A stretch of DNA of 64,000 nucleotides from Chrysaora quinquecirrha (GCA_014526335.1 JACTAT010000006.1:2698450-2762449); one strand, 5' to 3'; shown: positions 1-12,254, numbered from the stretch's first letter. The notes: generated from the letters alone by a model not told the origin. Numbers and translations: made by a program.

Positions 1-1260
1 CGATCGGTTGGGCAGAGGTTAGGAATATCTATATTATCAGAAGGAGAATGCTCATCAGGTGTATGGTCTGGAAAAGTATTTCAGCATGCATTCAAGTCAC
101 TTATAACCAGAATGCCCTTTATGTTAGATGAGTATTCAAGAATGTAACCCATCAAATCTTCAAAGATTTCAAAGAATAGTATTTGGAGTCAATGGTTGGC
201 GGCATGTAAACAGCACAAATCATAACATTTTGGTTTTACCTTGGAAAGATATTTTTGTCTAAATTCAAGCAAATGTTTGAAATTATTAATATTGTTAATT
301 AATTAATTTTCAAGTTTTCGGATCTTGCACCCAAGATTATTGTCTCTACCATGAATATTGAGGTGGCTTATAGTGAAACCCAAATTGGATTTCGACTTCA
401 TAGACATAAGAATTGAATTGCAAGAAATTGGCAAATGGGCAAATGAAAAGGAGGCAACTCTCTTTTTTGAGGGTTGGTTATACTAGTTATACTACATTGC
501 ATTGAGAAATAAAAGAAAAAATAATTCGAGAAGCAATCTAATTTAAAAAGTTTTACCTTAATTTACCATATTCAGTAGTCTTTAGTTTGGTATGATCCAA
601 AAAACAAGCCTTTAATTTCTGATATAAGAATTTTAATACCAATGTGTTTCAAGTATTTGGCATCACAGAGCATTGATGTGCTTATAAAGGGGTGTGGCGT
701 AATTCTGACTGTATTGTTCTATGGCCTAGAGTCATCATGTTGTGCATATGCTGTTGTAAGCCATCTTGAAATTGCCATTCTGGAAGTCAGCATGTGGAAC
801 GATATTGAGATATGTGATTCAGCGTCTGGTAATCATGTGGAGCTGTAGTTAATTGCAGAGGATAGCTGACTTTCAAATTGCTAGATGGATCTTGTTTTGA
901 TATGGTTAGTTCTGAGATGAATGATTATCTTTTTGCCGTTGGGTATTTCAACATTGTTAGAGTTTCTTGGAGCTTTTCCAAAGTTGGGCATCTAATTTTG
1001 CCTTATTGTGTTTGGCTTAAAGGTTTTGCCGAGATAAATCTGATGTGAGAATCCCCTGTAAGTATGTTATCCTGGGGGAATATTTTTTTCGTTTTATATG
1101 GATGGTCAGCTGTGGACATCATTTTACAGAATTGAGATGAAAGGGTGTTGATGGGGTCAGTTGTTCTTGTACCATGATAATAATCGAATGCTTTATAGCA
1201 GACTTCATCAGCTGTTGAAGTAGGCTTTGAAATTGAGGGATTAGAGTGTGGAGCTTAGTC
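1..1260 (-). mobile_element. Degenerate LINE: SGNH-like ORF1 followed by endonuclease
   Basis: Read on the minus strand, roughly 1,250 to 880 gives broken frames containing GDSHIR and, further on, IIIHLRTN, which resemble the catalytic blocks of SGNH/GDSL hydrolases found in ORF1 of CR1-type LINEs. From about 400 down to 1 follow pieces typical of an apurinic endonuclease domain: TISHLNIHGRDNNLGCKIRK near its start and YMPPTIDSKYYS then ILVISDLNA, matching the usual 'YRPP...GDFNA' pattern. Order and strand agree with one LINE read right to left and leaving the window at its left edge. Many frameshifts and stops make it inactive. The clade (CR1 or L2) is inferred; no reverse transcriptase is in view. 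Confidence 0.55.
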
Positions 1261-1591
1261 AATATGATCAATTTTTTTAATTATTTTAGAGACATAGAGT
1301 CTATGTTTATGTCTCAATCTTTAATGGCTTGCTGTTATGTGGTGAATATTCTAAAAACTTCTTTTCGGCAATTTTTTACTTCACTTGGATCAGAATTAGA
1401 TGTGTTATTGTCATTCTCATTTTCCATTTCTTCCTCATTGATAATCTGAAGCTCTATCTTGTGTGGGCTGTTGCAGTTCCTCTTTCAAAAAAAATTTGCC
1501 CTGGTGAAAAATAGACTGGAACAACAAACTTGAAAAAAACAATTCAGCATAGACTGCAAATAGAAGTAGAGATGGAAAAGAGAAGGCGAGC

Positions 1592-1672
1592 AATATAATA
1601 TAATAAATAATAATAATAAAAGGCATTTATATTGCGCCATATATCCACAGGGCTCAAAGGCGCATTACATAG
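1592..1672 (-). repeat. Retroposon 3' tail with TTA repeats
   Basis: On the minus strand this reads a 'GGCGCAATATAAATGCC' block followed by a (TTA)n tract. That is the 3' end style of many invertebrate SINE/LINE families. It interrupts or abuts the gypsy gag fragment just to its right, so it probably inserted later. Family name not assigned. Confidence 0.5.
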
Positions 1673-1699
1673 TTGAAATGAAAATGAAACCAAAAAAAT

Positions 1700-2195
1700 A
1701 AATGTACTAATAGTTGTGTAATATTCTTCATCACGCAGGGCCTTTCCACATATTCTTGCTGATGTTCCGTTGCAAACAATTTTGCATTTTGATTTCAAAA
1801 TCAACATCATGAAATCGACAATGTGCAGAAAGTGTTCGAAGGCAAGTGTGAAATTCATCGATAGTTTTGTTTGGTTTCTGTTGTGCTTGACTGAAGGTAT
1901 AAATTTTGAAATATCTGTTTTTACTCAGCTCAAAGTGTTTTGTAAGTGCATCGACAGCTTTTTGATCATCTTTATTATCTCCTGTATCAGAGAGAGTTTT
2001 GAATATGTTGTAAATAAACTTCAGGTCCAGCTTGATACAATAACAGCACTTGCTTCTTTTGTCCGACTTGATGTCAGGTGCCAATTAGTATGTTTCCAAT
2101 CTTTCTAACCATATTGTCCACTGTAAACCTTCATTTGTAACATCAGATTTAAGCTCAAAGATAGGCATAGGTATAATACTACTTGAAGAAGCCAT
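1700..2195 (-). pseudogene. Ty3/gypsy-type gag (capsid) fragment
   Basis: The start codon is at 2,195; the first frame begins MASSSSIIPMPIFEL and ends at a stop near 2,085. After a frameshift a second stretch (to about 1,735) contains FSQAQQKPNKTIDEFHTCLR and FHDVDFEIKMQ, which match the capsid region of metazoan gypsy gag proteins (pattern 'FRQAKQ...E..D.F...LR.L...C.F.D.D.EIK'). A third frame continues with GTSARICGKALRDEEY. At least two frameshifts and a stop break it. No pol or LTR was found, so it is a 5' fragment. The family assignment rests on motif spacing only. Confidence 0.6.
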
Positions 2196-2452
2196 ATTTT
2201 GAATGAATGCATTGATTAAAATTTGTTTATCCTCGTCGCCAATTATAGTAATTACGACAAGTCAGACAGATGGTCTTGATTGGGGAAGCGTGTGTATTCA
2301 AGTTATAGTATTCTTAATATGAAGTACTCATAATTTATGTGCATAAATGATAATATTTATCACTACAAGTTGGAGACTCTGAATTACAGCAAATGAAATC
2401 TAAAAAGCTCTCAAATGGTCAGTGAGATGTTGCAATAAAATTTACGCGTGGC

Positions 2453-2770
2453 ATGAAATTTAAGCAAGCCACTCAAAGGCCAGGAAATAGCCATAATGAT
2501 ATCATAATAGTCCATGTTGGAACGAACAATCTGAATTCCAGAAGCCCACCAGAACAAATATGTAAAGATACAATGGATATGCTGAATGAAGTGCAAAAGA
2601 ATAATCCCATATGGATTACTACGATGGCTCTTTGAAAGGAATACTTAACATGGGAGAGTTCCTTGTTGGACATGATGTTCTGCACAACTATTTGCATCAT
2701 TTCATATCTGGCGATATGTTTACAGATAAAGTTTTTAGAAATGTTATGTTTTCCGGAAGCGTTTACCAGC
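2453..2770 (+). pseudogene. SGNH-hydrolase-like fragment of a retroelement
   Basis: A short plus-strand frame holds DIIIVHVGTNNLNSRSPPEQ, the 'HVGTN' block III of SGNH/GDSL hydrolases such as those in retroelement ORF1 proteins. The frame stops at 2,635, and related-looking sequence runs on for about 130 bases in another frame. The upstream GDS block is not visible. It is probably a separate relic from the LINE at the window start, which is on the other strand. Confidence 0.4.
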
Positions 2771-3230
2771 TTAGTAGAAGCTCATGAAAGAGGTAAAAAT
2801 ACTGAATAGATAGTTGAATCCGAGGAACCTGTATGCTGGAGTCTTTTCTGTCCAAATCCAAGAATTTTTTTTCAAAAACACATATGATAATGTATGCCTT
2901 GCCTTCTTACTTAGAACAAATGAGCCCAGGGGATACTCCCAATTTTTTAATACGGGTGGGTCCATGTCTATATTTTATTAGTTAGAGTTTGGAATAAGCA
3001 TTAGTAATCCCATGTGACTAGATCCCCCAGATACATTTAGAATTAACATCATTGCTCCAAAAAGTCACGTCACCGGTTGAAAATTGTCGAAAACCTGAAA
3101 GGCCTTCTTGGTATCACCTAGTACTGTTAGTAGCGTTAAAGTAACGAAAGTGGAAATAAAATACCTGCTGAACTTTAGATGAACATTTGCAATATTCTTT
3201 CATAGTCAAAGCTTGAACAGCTACCTCAGT
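2771..3230. other. Left flank of the duplicated unit, no gene seen
   Basis: Only short, uncharacteristic open frames and no repeat that I could match. The stretch ends at 3,230, where similarity to the second copy (at 18,307) begins abruptly. Confidence 0.5.
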
Positions 3231-3248
3231 GGAACAGAAAGAATACAA

Positions 3249-3990
3249 CTAAAAGGGGAAAACAATAAAATTGCATGTTAGTCCGTTTGGAACAGAAAGC
3301 GTAAATGCATCAATATGACAAGCTTTTGGATCTGGCCTTAAAGAACAATAAACAGGAAATTGTGCATTCAACCTAGATGCGAAAAGGTCAATGTCAGGTT
3401 GAAAATCAAGAACCAAAAAGGCATTTTGCAAGGTTTTGGAATTCAGCATCCATTCAGCATCAGGATTTGTAAAAACTCTTGATGCCGTATCAGCGGAAAC
3501 ATTTTCAATTCCGGGAATATGGCAAGCGGTAAGCAAAATATTGTTTTGTTGACAAAAATCCCAAATTTGGACAGCAATTGAGTTAGAGGTGTCATTACGA
3601 GTCGTACCCTTGCGATTGATGATAAACACAGCAGTGGTATTGTCTAACATGATGCGAACTGCTTTGTCTCTTAAATCTGATTTGAAACTTTGCAATGCAA
3701 AAAGGGCAGCTAGTAGCTCGAGGGAGTTAATATGATATTGTTTTTTATAAGCAGACCATTGACCACCTTTGGTTATGCTGCCAATGGTAGCCCCCCATCC
3801 AAGGGAGGAGGCATCGGACGAAATGGTGACATCATAGGGGTCCCGAGTTATATGCCCTTTGCTATGCGGCAAATTATGAAGCCACCAAACGATGTCCTGC
3901 AGACCAAGAACGCTGATAGCCATGACTTTATCAAAGTTGCCGCTGGAAAACTCGAGACCATGAAACCTAAAAGTTTAGCGAGATCGCGTA
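3249..3990 (-). pseudogene. DIRS RNase H domain, copy A
   Basis: The frame from 3,923 begins MAISVLGLQDIVWWLHNLPH and contains TISSDASSLGWGA (first catalytic aspartate), HINSLELLAALFAL (catalytic glutamate) and IMLDNTTAVFIIN (second aspartate), then HIPGIENVSADTASR, the usual RNase H order in DIRS elements. It is joined to the RT by a frameshift shared with copy B. The domain is complete, but the element is cut just past it at 3,231. Confidence 0.85.
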
Positions 3991-4009
3991 TCTTGATTTT
4001 AGATGCATT

Positions 4010-4865
4010 AGCTTTGGCGAATGTCAAGCACTGCATTGTTTTCGTGTAACGTTTCTCTGTAAGAGTGACGGTCATACTGACAGAATCTAGGATGAAGCCT
4101 AAAAACGTAATTTGTTGCTTGGGAATGAACTCTGATTTTCAGGGTGAACAACAAACCCGAGTTTATCAAACAAACGAAAAGTGGCTTTGATTGTCTCAAT
4201 GCAACCACTGTAAGCCTCATGTTGCAAATAAATATCATCAATATAGCTGGATATAATATGCCCTTGCTGCCTCAAAATTGACAAGAGAGGCTTAAGTAAG
4301 TTTGTAAATTTACGTGGACACGAGGCAAGGCCAATAGGAAAAGCAGTATACTGATATAAGTGTCCAAGAAACTGAAATTTTAAATATCGCTGATAAGCAG
4401 GTTGAATAGGCACTCTATAATAAGCGTCCTTTAAATCAATCGAGGCCATCCAACAATGAGGTGTAATTGTAGCCATTAGTGACTGAATAGCGTCCATTTT
4501 AAAATGGAAATAGCTAACGGAAGTATTTAATTGTTTGAGGTTTAGGATAGTCGAATTTTATTATCTGGTTTAGGCACTGTAAATATCGGAGAAATGAACT
4601 CGTATTTTTCATGTTCACAGGCAACCAGAACGCCCTTTTGCAGCAAAGAATCAATTTCAGATTTAACAGCCGCAATATGATCATTTGCAATGTGATTATT
4701 TGGACAGATAGAGTTCAAGGGGGGAGAATTTATAAATTCAATGATATCTCCCTGAACTATTTGGAGAATATAGGCGTCAGACGTAAGTTCCCGCCAATGA
4801 GGTAAACAATGCCTTATTTGGCCGGCGGAAAATTTTTTAACTCGTTCACGTAAATATGGCAGCAA
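4010..4865 (-). pseudogene. DIRS reverse transcriptase, copy A
   Basis: The N-terminal part (4,865-4,542) has ILQIVQGDIIEF and ends in ...PIFTVPKPDNKIRLS then a stop. The catalytic part resumes in another frame at about 4,530: WMASIDLKDAYYRVPI (motif A, aspartate in DLKD), HLYQYTAFPIGLASCPRKFT (motif B region) and YIDDI (motif C, the YxDD catalytic pair). This arrangement is characteristic of DIRS RTs. A further 1-base loss relative to copy B, near 4,140, ends the frame at HPENQS. The frameshift after NKIRL is shared with copy B; the one near 4,140 is private to A. Confidence 0.85.
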
Positions 4866-4906
4866 ATGAGAATCAAGTAAAATGAGAAAATAATTTACCG
4901 AGTTAT

Positions 4907-5977
4907 CTATTGCTGCCAGTTCTTGGAAAACTTCTTTTTGGGTTGGAACTGGGTCTGGTTTCTCCTGGGAGGATATGACATCCTCCCTCTCTGTGATAAA
5001 AAAGACTGGCTGTTGGAAGAACGCTGGGCATAATTCTGAAAACGAGACTTATCTTGAGCCCTGCGATTTTTCGACACAGGCTTCTGAACAATGGGACCAA
5101 CAGCTTTAATATCTTGCATTGTTTTAGAGATATCGTCACCAAAAAGGTATTTGCCTGGTTTGGTGGAACGATTACAGGCCGACTTATAATCTTGATGTAT
5201 AAAGGGGCATAAGGCCTCTTTACGGCAATAAGAAAGCTCTCGAGAGGCAGACCCAAGTAAAGACGTCACGTCTACAAGATGGGTGACTAAACCCTGATAA
5301 TCTGGTGGCTTACTAGCATTTTTAGCTGTGAGTAAGTCATTGAGTGAGGTGGCAATAGCACCAGAACTAGCAACCAGAGAATCTTGTAACCCGATAAAGG
5401 CTCTGTCAGTAGCCTTAGCCTCCGGGCGCAGTGAACTCCAAATGTGCTCATTTACCGGGGGCCAAAAAATAGCATTACAGTTCTCAGGTACAGAATACTT
5501 TGCTCTGAGTTTCTTTTGCTGCGCATTGGTCAAATCGGCGCTGAAGCGGGAATTTATAAGATGGGCCAACTTTTCCGAAATTGGAGGCCCTGACGGCGCA
5601 GAAAGGCTTGTTGAAGTTTCAAAGCCGTCAAGAAATTCCTCAGTTGTTTTGGCAGCCACGGCCTGATCATCTTTAGGATCAGGCTGATCATGTCTCGCAA
5701 TTAACGCCATGATCTAAAGGATCCATTTCAGGATCTGCAAAAGACTGATGCCCGACGCTTACGAGAATCTTTTATTTTATTCTCGGAGACAAGGCCTACT
5801 AATAATTGATTAGAAGCCTGAATGCTCTGATGCATGCTTTGAAGAATGCCTAACAATTCGGTAGATTCTGTCGAAACAGAAGCGAGAGTCACAGCAAAAT
5901 TTGCTGTGACGCAGTTGTTTATCGAACGAAGGTTCTTCACTACCTTGTCTCGATGCCAAGTCTATAGTTTTATCCAT
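4907..5977 (-). pseudogene. DIRS gag-like protein, copy A, deleted and frameshifted
   Basis: The start at 5,977 gives MDKTIDLASRQGSEEPS and soon shifts frame. About 247 bases present in copy B (acidic, serine-rich N-terminal half) are deleted at 5,755. The C-terminal half is open from 5,710 to 4,907 and contains AQQKKLRAKYSVPENC, WPPVNEHIW and LGSASRELSYCRKEAL, ending in a basic, glutamine-rich tail (RRNQTQFQPKKKFSKNWQQ). A lysine/arginine-rich gag with these features precedes the RT in DIRS-like elements of animals. It would coat element RNA. Copy A is better preserved than B in the C-terminal half and worse in the N-terminal half. Confidence 0.7.
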
Positions 5978-6235
5978 AACGCTGAAATACTCAAAGAAAA
6001 ATAAAAATGTAAAATACTTATCTGGAGAAATAACTATGAAGAACTTGGAGTTAAACCAAGAAAGCCAAGAGTAGGAAAAAGACAACACGGATGGCCAAAA
6101 TCTGCTCTAAATTTCAATGTCTGGCTTGCACAACGCTAACCACACAATTGGTTTTGCATGGCTCTCTCTCTCTCGTACTCCTCCGTAGCGCTGTAGGCTG
6201 ATGATGAAATAGAATTAGAATTCGCAAACTTTTTC

Positions 6236-7559
6236 CAAAATCAACTTTCCCTGCAGGTGGCTCTGCCAAAAAGAAGAGGTAATGTATCTTAATCCTCTTG
6301 GGGAATCTGAGCATCAGCTGGCAAAGATAAAAAGAAACAGGAGGTAGGTAATATTCCTATAATTATAGATTGTTCATTACCTTATAGGTGCTGGAGAGTT
6401 AAACAATCAATGTCTATTTAGGAATTTTTGCTTTGTAAGAGCAAAAGCTTTCCCTACCAGCCTACCGAAAGATTGGTCTATGAAAACTGAGCCTCATCCA
6501 TGGCAATTTACTTTGGTCAGCTGCGGCATATTCACACTGCAGGTTAGGTTCTTTGTACTTTTTAGTCCGTTGTTTTGCCGTTTTCAGAAGCAGTTTATGA
6601 AAACAAGTTTTGTTGGTCGGAATATTAAATGCTACATTCCTTCATTCATATTAACAAATTAGACATCATATAAAGAGAATCCATTCTTCCATTTCAGTTT
6701 GCAGAGATAGTTCTAAAGCAGGAGTCACTTGCATTCAAGATGGGTGTAGATGAAGTTGCCGATTACAGGAAGAAAATTGGATTAATCCTATAGTCAGGTA
6801 ATTATCAACAACTTGGATATCACAACCAAAGAATCGAGGTCGAGAGATCGAGCATGCATGGCACGTTGCTGGAGATGACCAATGGGTAAGAATGATTGAT
6901 CGATTTATTAGATTCATTTGGTACAATAAAATCCCCACACACAAACCAATGTCTAATTTCAGAAAATATTGTCACATTTCTCTTTTATTTAGATTGCATT
7001 CAGTTGTTTGCAATGGTTTCATCTGAAATGCGGAAACGTGTCAATGACGAAATAGATGTTTTTGGAATGCCGAGCATGTCTTACGAGCAGCACCGATGCA
7101 TTAAATGACATCCACAATAAAGATCACAGTATGGAAAATACTTCCACACCAAAAGCCGATATAAACAAAATGAGGAGGGCAAGGAGAAGAAGAAAGTAGG
7201 CCGGTAGCCTGGACAAGGCCTCTGCAGGAGTACAAGGAAGACAGCCCCCAGAGAAGGAATACGACTTTGACCTTCTTCTCACAAACAAAAAGGCAAAGCA
7301 GTCCCAGAGTTGCTACAAAAATTTTGAGCTACATGGCCCAGGAAATTTAATGGTCCCAAAATTTGCCAGTTTTCAAGCGCCTACAAAGAAAGGTATGAGA
7401 GAATCAACTTGCAATTACTATTTTTGTGTTACCCTGAGCTTGAAAGAAATATTCGGACGGGATTTTACCTTTCGAAAAGTTCAAATTGCAAAGGAAGTCA
7501 GAGAAAAACTCACTGCTTATAACGTACATTGGCTAAAGAAGAAACAAAATTCCCGCTGA
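6236..7559 (+). pseudogene. Exons of a transposon-type gene with PHD-like finger, copy A
   Basis: Plus-strand coding pieces with splice-like ends: a basic stretch ending GGSAKKKR before GTAATG (about 6,280); FAEIVLKQESLAFKMG after a CAG acceptor at 6,700; and CLQWFHLKCGNVSM then FLECRACLTS after a TTTAG acceptor near 6,993. The last has the WFHxxC...CxxC half of a PHD finger. Next come ADINKMRRARRRRK and, from 7,200, an open stretch with EYDFDLLLTNKKAKQS and GRDFTFRKVQIAKEVREKL to a stop at 7,557. Stops and frame changes show decay. PHD fingers are common in large invertebrate DNA transposons; which superfamily this belongs to is not shown. Confidence 0.45.
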
Positions 7560-10500
7560 AACTATGGAAATAGCAGTAACATAAGATGGAAATATAAGAA
7601 AATATCTTGCTGATCTCTGCAGTTGTAACAAATTATGAGTATCTGCTTAGCAAGTAATATGGGAATTATGAGTATTAGCTATTAGTATTATCATACATTT
7701 CAAAGTCTTAGCAACTGAAACTCTGTTTCCATAAATTCTGAAAAGTGGGCTGGATACTATGAAACTGTTTACTGTATATCAGCCAGCTCTATTTCGTTTT
7801 GAAGTTAATTAGGCCACTGAGCCTTTTTTAAAATTTCTGCTTTGTGAAACTTGGTATTTTTTCCTGAAAAAATGTTTGAAGTGTACAGCTGTATTTTTGC
7901 ATCTTATTCACGTAATTATGAACTTTGGTTTGTGTCCTTTAAAATTCTAGGCCTAATTATTATTCAATACTCCTATATGATACGCGCATGCACTTTAAAC
8001 TTTCGATTGCAATGTGTGAAAAAATTCTGCCTGTACCTTGATTGAAACTATATATAATGTGAAGCGTGAAAAAGCCTGTTGCATAAGCGCATATTAACAT
8101 GTTGCATGAGGCCACACAGATCTTGTTAACCAGAAACGTTGAACAATTTAACAAATCAACAAATTCATTTTTTGTTTCGTTATCTGTGTCAAAACACATA
8201 ACACAAAAAGTTGCTACATATATTTAAGATATGGTTTTGAAAGAGTGTCCATTTTCTTTGTCGTTTTGTTCTTCATGCTGAAGAATCCTCTTTGTTTTTC
8301 GTTTAAAGTTTAAAATTTTATTTTACGGAAAGCTTTCTTTCGAATTGAAGATGTTTTGTAGTAATTATATCTAAAAAAAAAATCCATTGAGAACTGTGTT
8401 CAAATGTACCCTTGCAGTTTAACAGAGTTATCATATATGAAAAACTATTCTTGAATTCCCCAACAGTGTTGTTTTTAGTTTGAGGATCGGGCAGCTGTTT
8501 CTCTCTTTCAATGAACTACAGATCCCCTCAAATACACTCCATTCAGTACAGCGTCATTGAAATCTTTTGTGAAATCTGTATGCATAAATTGTATGTGTTT
8601 GCAAGGAACTGAGTGAATCCTGAAATACTGACCAGAATAACTGTATGTATGAATGCAAACATAACACATTTTACCTATTCAATACTTTTACAACAGTGTA
8701 ATGGACATAATTTCAATTTTGTGCAGAATGAACTTTCCATTTCCTTAGTCACTTTCAGTACCAGATCTATGTCAAGATTACCTGAATTTTTGTGCCATTT
8801 GTTAATCCTGTAATTTCTTTGTTGTTTTACACTGCTACTCTCAATATTGCATTTAGAAGATGGTAAACTGTTCAGTAGGGTTTCCTTTGAAAATATATTT
8901 CCAGAACACAATGAAATCTATCGAGCAAAATATTAGTATTTGCACTTGTGGAATAAATGGATTTGAGGATTCTGTAATAGAGTATAATTCCTGCTGCTTG
9001 ACCTTAAAATATGCCAAGTTTGTTTCTAATTGTAGGGTCTTTAAAGTTTAGTTCAACTCAACATGTTCTGGAACAGGTGTATTCTTTGCCAACTTGCTTA
9101 CAATATTCTTGTGCAGATCTTCAGACATCCTTAAATTTGCAGCCAAGTCCAATGTGCAACAGAGAAAACTCAATAATAACAACAGTCTTTGAAATGATCT
9201 CACTCCTAAGTTTCATGTAAGCTCTGTCCTTTTATTTGTTTTTGAGGACGCTTGGATTTTCAATGCTCTTTTATCATTACCACGCGATGTTATTTTATCA
9301 GTCTTGATTAGTGTCAAGAGCTTTAGCTTTTATTTTGACATTTTCCTCTGTGCTTTTGAGAGATAAAAGCTCTTTCACAGTCTTGCAACAAAAAGCGGAA
9401 TATTAATATTTATTATCTATGTTAGAGATCTCTACAATTTATTTAACTAATAGACAATTTTGGAAGCAATCAACATCTCTATTGATTTTGTTGTAGCAAC
9501 GAAGTAAAGCAACTTGCATGCTTACGTCTTTTTCTGTTAGTTTTTTCATTCGGTGTGATGCTTTCAGTTTCTTATTCAGTCTTCTATGTCTTCTGGCTGT
9601 AGATAACCTCCATATGTGTTAGTAGATTCTTCTAAAACTATTGATATCTTCTTGAACATTATAAAATCCTAGTACCAACCTCTTGAGACAACAGCCAACA
9701 GTTTGGACTGTGTAAACCAATGTGTGCAGCATTCATGTATTCAATTAGCGTCGTTGTTTTCATAGTCGTTTTGAGATGCCTCATGTAGTCTACGAGGTCT
9801 GATGTTCACACCCCGTCTACAGCACTCCTTCCTGACTGTTTTGAAGAAAATTTCTTAATTGTTGAAGAACTTAGCTGGTAGCACCACAACCCTAGCAAAG
9901 AAACTAGTTGTTCTCTTTGGTAGTGCAGAACACATGCAGTATTTTCTCAGGTCCACAGGTGACTTATCGCCTGTGAAGGGGAATATAATTGTTTTGTACA
10001 AAGTTGCATAACGATGGGCATAATATGTCAGAAAAAACTTGTCACTTCATGTTTATTCAAAATATACCTTGGTGTACTGGGGTGGCAATATATAATTTTA
10101 GTACTGAGCCTTGCTCTTCCAGCCTATCAAAATGTTAGGAAACATTTTTTTAAGGCATATTCAGAACCCTTCAATGAGCAAATAATCAAACTATACATTA
10201 TTACAACACAATTTTCTTTGTAGGGAGTATCAGAGAAGGTCAGAGGCACTGAAAAGCGACCAGGCGAACTGATAATATTTGAAAAGAAGGTACAATGGAG
10301 ATATTTTTGTTAAATCTACACCAAGTACAATACCGTAATGAAGTAACAGCCATATCCTCGAACCACATGAAGCAATGAGGTAGTTTATGCTTTTTCTATT
10401 TAAATCCATTATGGAAGATCAGACAGACAAAGGTACCGGTTGAAACTTGAGCTTTTGTTCCTTTAGCTTTATTTAATGTTCGCGCTCTGACGAAGTCTTA

Positions 10501-10566
10501 TCTGTTACGAAATAAAAATTCTTCACCTGCTTCATTATAGCGCTTGACATTTCTTTTCTTCTTCAG
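7560..10566 (+). other. Three-kb AT-rich stretch without recognisable coding, copy A
   Basis: Only short open frames on both strands, none with a motif that I recognise, and the same is true of the matching stretch in copy B. It lies between the PHD exons and the next plus-strand exon, so it may be a large intron. A C-run at about 9,811 is much shorter here than in B (4 against 15). Confidence 0.5.
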
Positions 10567-10628
10567 TTCATACCAGCAAATCCCCTATGCGAGATGGTGG
10601 CAGGAGGAAATGTGCTGTAGGTTCAAAG
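10567..10628 (+). pseudogene. Penultimate exon of the plus-strand transposon gene, copy A, orphaned
   Basis: After a TTCTTCAG acceptor, the frame SYQQIPYARWWQEEMCCRFK runs to a GTAATT donor. In copy B this exon splices in phase to a terminal exon 105 bases on. In copy A that terminal exon is removed by the 188-bp deletion that ends one base from the P-element terminus, so the gene has no 3' end here. Confidence 0.45.
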
Positions 10629-10733
10629 GTAATTGCTACTAGGAGTCCTTGCAATTATATTGTATATATCTAAGGGACGCCACAGCCTCGCTGTGTAAAC
10701 TTAAGAACTCACTCCAATGTTTTATTTTCGTAT

Positions 10734-10766
10734 CATAGTCATAAGAGAAAACTATAGTCTGGAAGC
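10734..10766 (+). repeat. Left terminal inverted repeat of P element, copy A
   Basis: Begins CATAGTCATAAGAG and is the reverse complement of 15,404-15,436. It is followed inward by weaker matching around a 'CAATAAGCTATTGT' tract. Confidence 0.85.
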
Positions 10767-10855
10767 CAAACAATAAGCTATTGTCTTTCATTTGTGTTTG
10801 CGCGTTTATGTTGAATCGCGCTATCACGTGACAGCGAGAGTGCAAGAAAAGTCAA

Positions 10856-12198
10856 ATGGTCAATGGCTTCCATGCACAGAGCGAATACTTTCTATCTGGC
10901 CAAGATTTCGATGCGATTTTAGACCTTATCGAAGAGGATTTGTTGGAACAAGATGAAGATATTAATAAAGAAGTAGATTGTGGCGTTTTGGAGGTAAATA
11001 TTTTATGCTGTGTGCGCATTTTCTTCCTAGTTCCTGTTGCCAGGCCTTTTTTAGGCCAAAAATACAATATATGCAGTCTATTCAATTAAAATAATCGGTT
11101 ACATGATTTTTAAGTAACTTGAAAATAATGATTTATTTATAGGATGAAGGAACTGAAAACAGTGTTTTTCCTTGTTTGTTGGGTAACAAAAAGTGCAAGT
11201 CAAAGCGTGGCCTTTCCAGACACAATTCTGTGAAGCACAAGATTAAGAATGCTAAAAGCGAGGAACCTAAAGACCCTGAATCAATTCTACATCCATTGCA
11301 GTTAAAACAAATGATTAATAAATCAATTGCAAAACTGATCTCTGAAAATTGTTATCCAGAGAATATTCTTAATGAGCTTGGCAGCTACACATTCAACATG
11401 GATGAAGTTTTGTATATTTATGAGTATTGCAAACCGGTCATAAATGCATATAATGGAAATGGTGAAAAAATTTTCCCAACTTTTTACAAACATGTCTTCA
11501 TTAAGGAAAGAGCATTCAGGGGATTGAGCCAGCATTCTTGCTCGGTTATTGGACTAGAACTGGCAAATCATGTTTTAGCCCATTTAAACCAAGCCAACAC
11601 TGTTGCATCACAAAGTGAACAACATAATACTACAAGTTTAATAACAAAAGAGAAAGCTTGCATAGCATATCTTAGTGGATATGTATTTGGTAAATTTTAT
11701 AGGCGAATTCAAGCTCAAAGCAATGGAACAGTGCAATGAGTCAACAATATTTATCACTCCTGACTGCAGGTAAAGAAACTGATGAAAGTGCCCATTTGAA
11801 TGAAATCAATTCTTTAATATCAGCTAAGAACAGAGGTGGTTTGTGGATAGTGTCATCCGATGTTTATCAAATGTTTGTTGTTGTCGAGACATATTTCCGC
11901 AAAGAATCTTCCAACACCAGCAAAAGATAAGTTGCACAGATATGGCAACAGAACTTCTTAAAACAATTACATTTTGTGTCGGTTTTCCAAACTATGCAGT
12001 CTATCGGAGCAGAAAGTTGACAAGGAGACATCATTAAATCTGTTGGAACAATTAATTGCCTTGTATATAAGAGTAAGAATACTCTCTTATGCAAAAGACC
12101 AGATGCAAAGACATAAAATCAAATCAAAGAAGACTAAAGCAAGATCATTAAGAACAGAAATTAAGAAAAAATCTAATAACCTTGATAAGGGAAAATAA
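10856..12198 (+). pseudogene. Second P-element gene, zinc-finger protein, copy A
   Basis: Exon 1 (10,856-10,993) starts MVNGFHAQSEYFLSG, is acidic (LDLIEEDLLEQDEDI) and ends at a GTAAAT donor. Exon 2 starts after TTTATAG at 11,143 in the same phase. It carries a finger-like segment (FPCLLGNKKCKSKRGLSRHN, then VKH), then a conserved-looking core (YTFNMDEVLYIYEYCKPVI, IAYLSGYVFGKFYRRI) and, in shifted frames, GGLWIVSSDVYQMF to a basic tail ending at 12,198. Frameshifts near 11,710, 11,930 and 12,010 break it. Its stop is only 56 bases from the transposase stop on the other strand. The function is unknown; a DNA-binding partner or regulator of the transposase is a guess from the finger and the location. 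Confidence 0.6.
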
Positions 12199-12254
12199 CT
12201 TAAAAAAAACAACAAGTCTAGTATCATCTCAATCAATCCAGTATCATCAAAAAT

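Larger units (their letters stand above)
3231..6230 (-). mobile_element. DIRS-type tyrosine-recombinase retrotransposon, copy A, truncated
   Basis: On the minus strand the order is gag-like, reverse transcriptase, RNase H, as in DIRS elements. The tyrosine recombinase that should follow is missing because similarity ends at 3,231. The 5' boundary is not exact: sequence upstream of the gag start codon (5,977) up to about 6,230 is shared with copy B and looks untranslated. The element is defective through truncation, a 247-bp gag deletion and several frameshifts. Confidence 0.85.

Noticed and set aside
3732..4049. Plus-strand 105-codon frame repeated at 18,808
   Set aside because: Antisense shadow of the DIRS RNase H and RT coding sequence.
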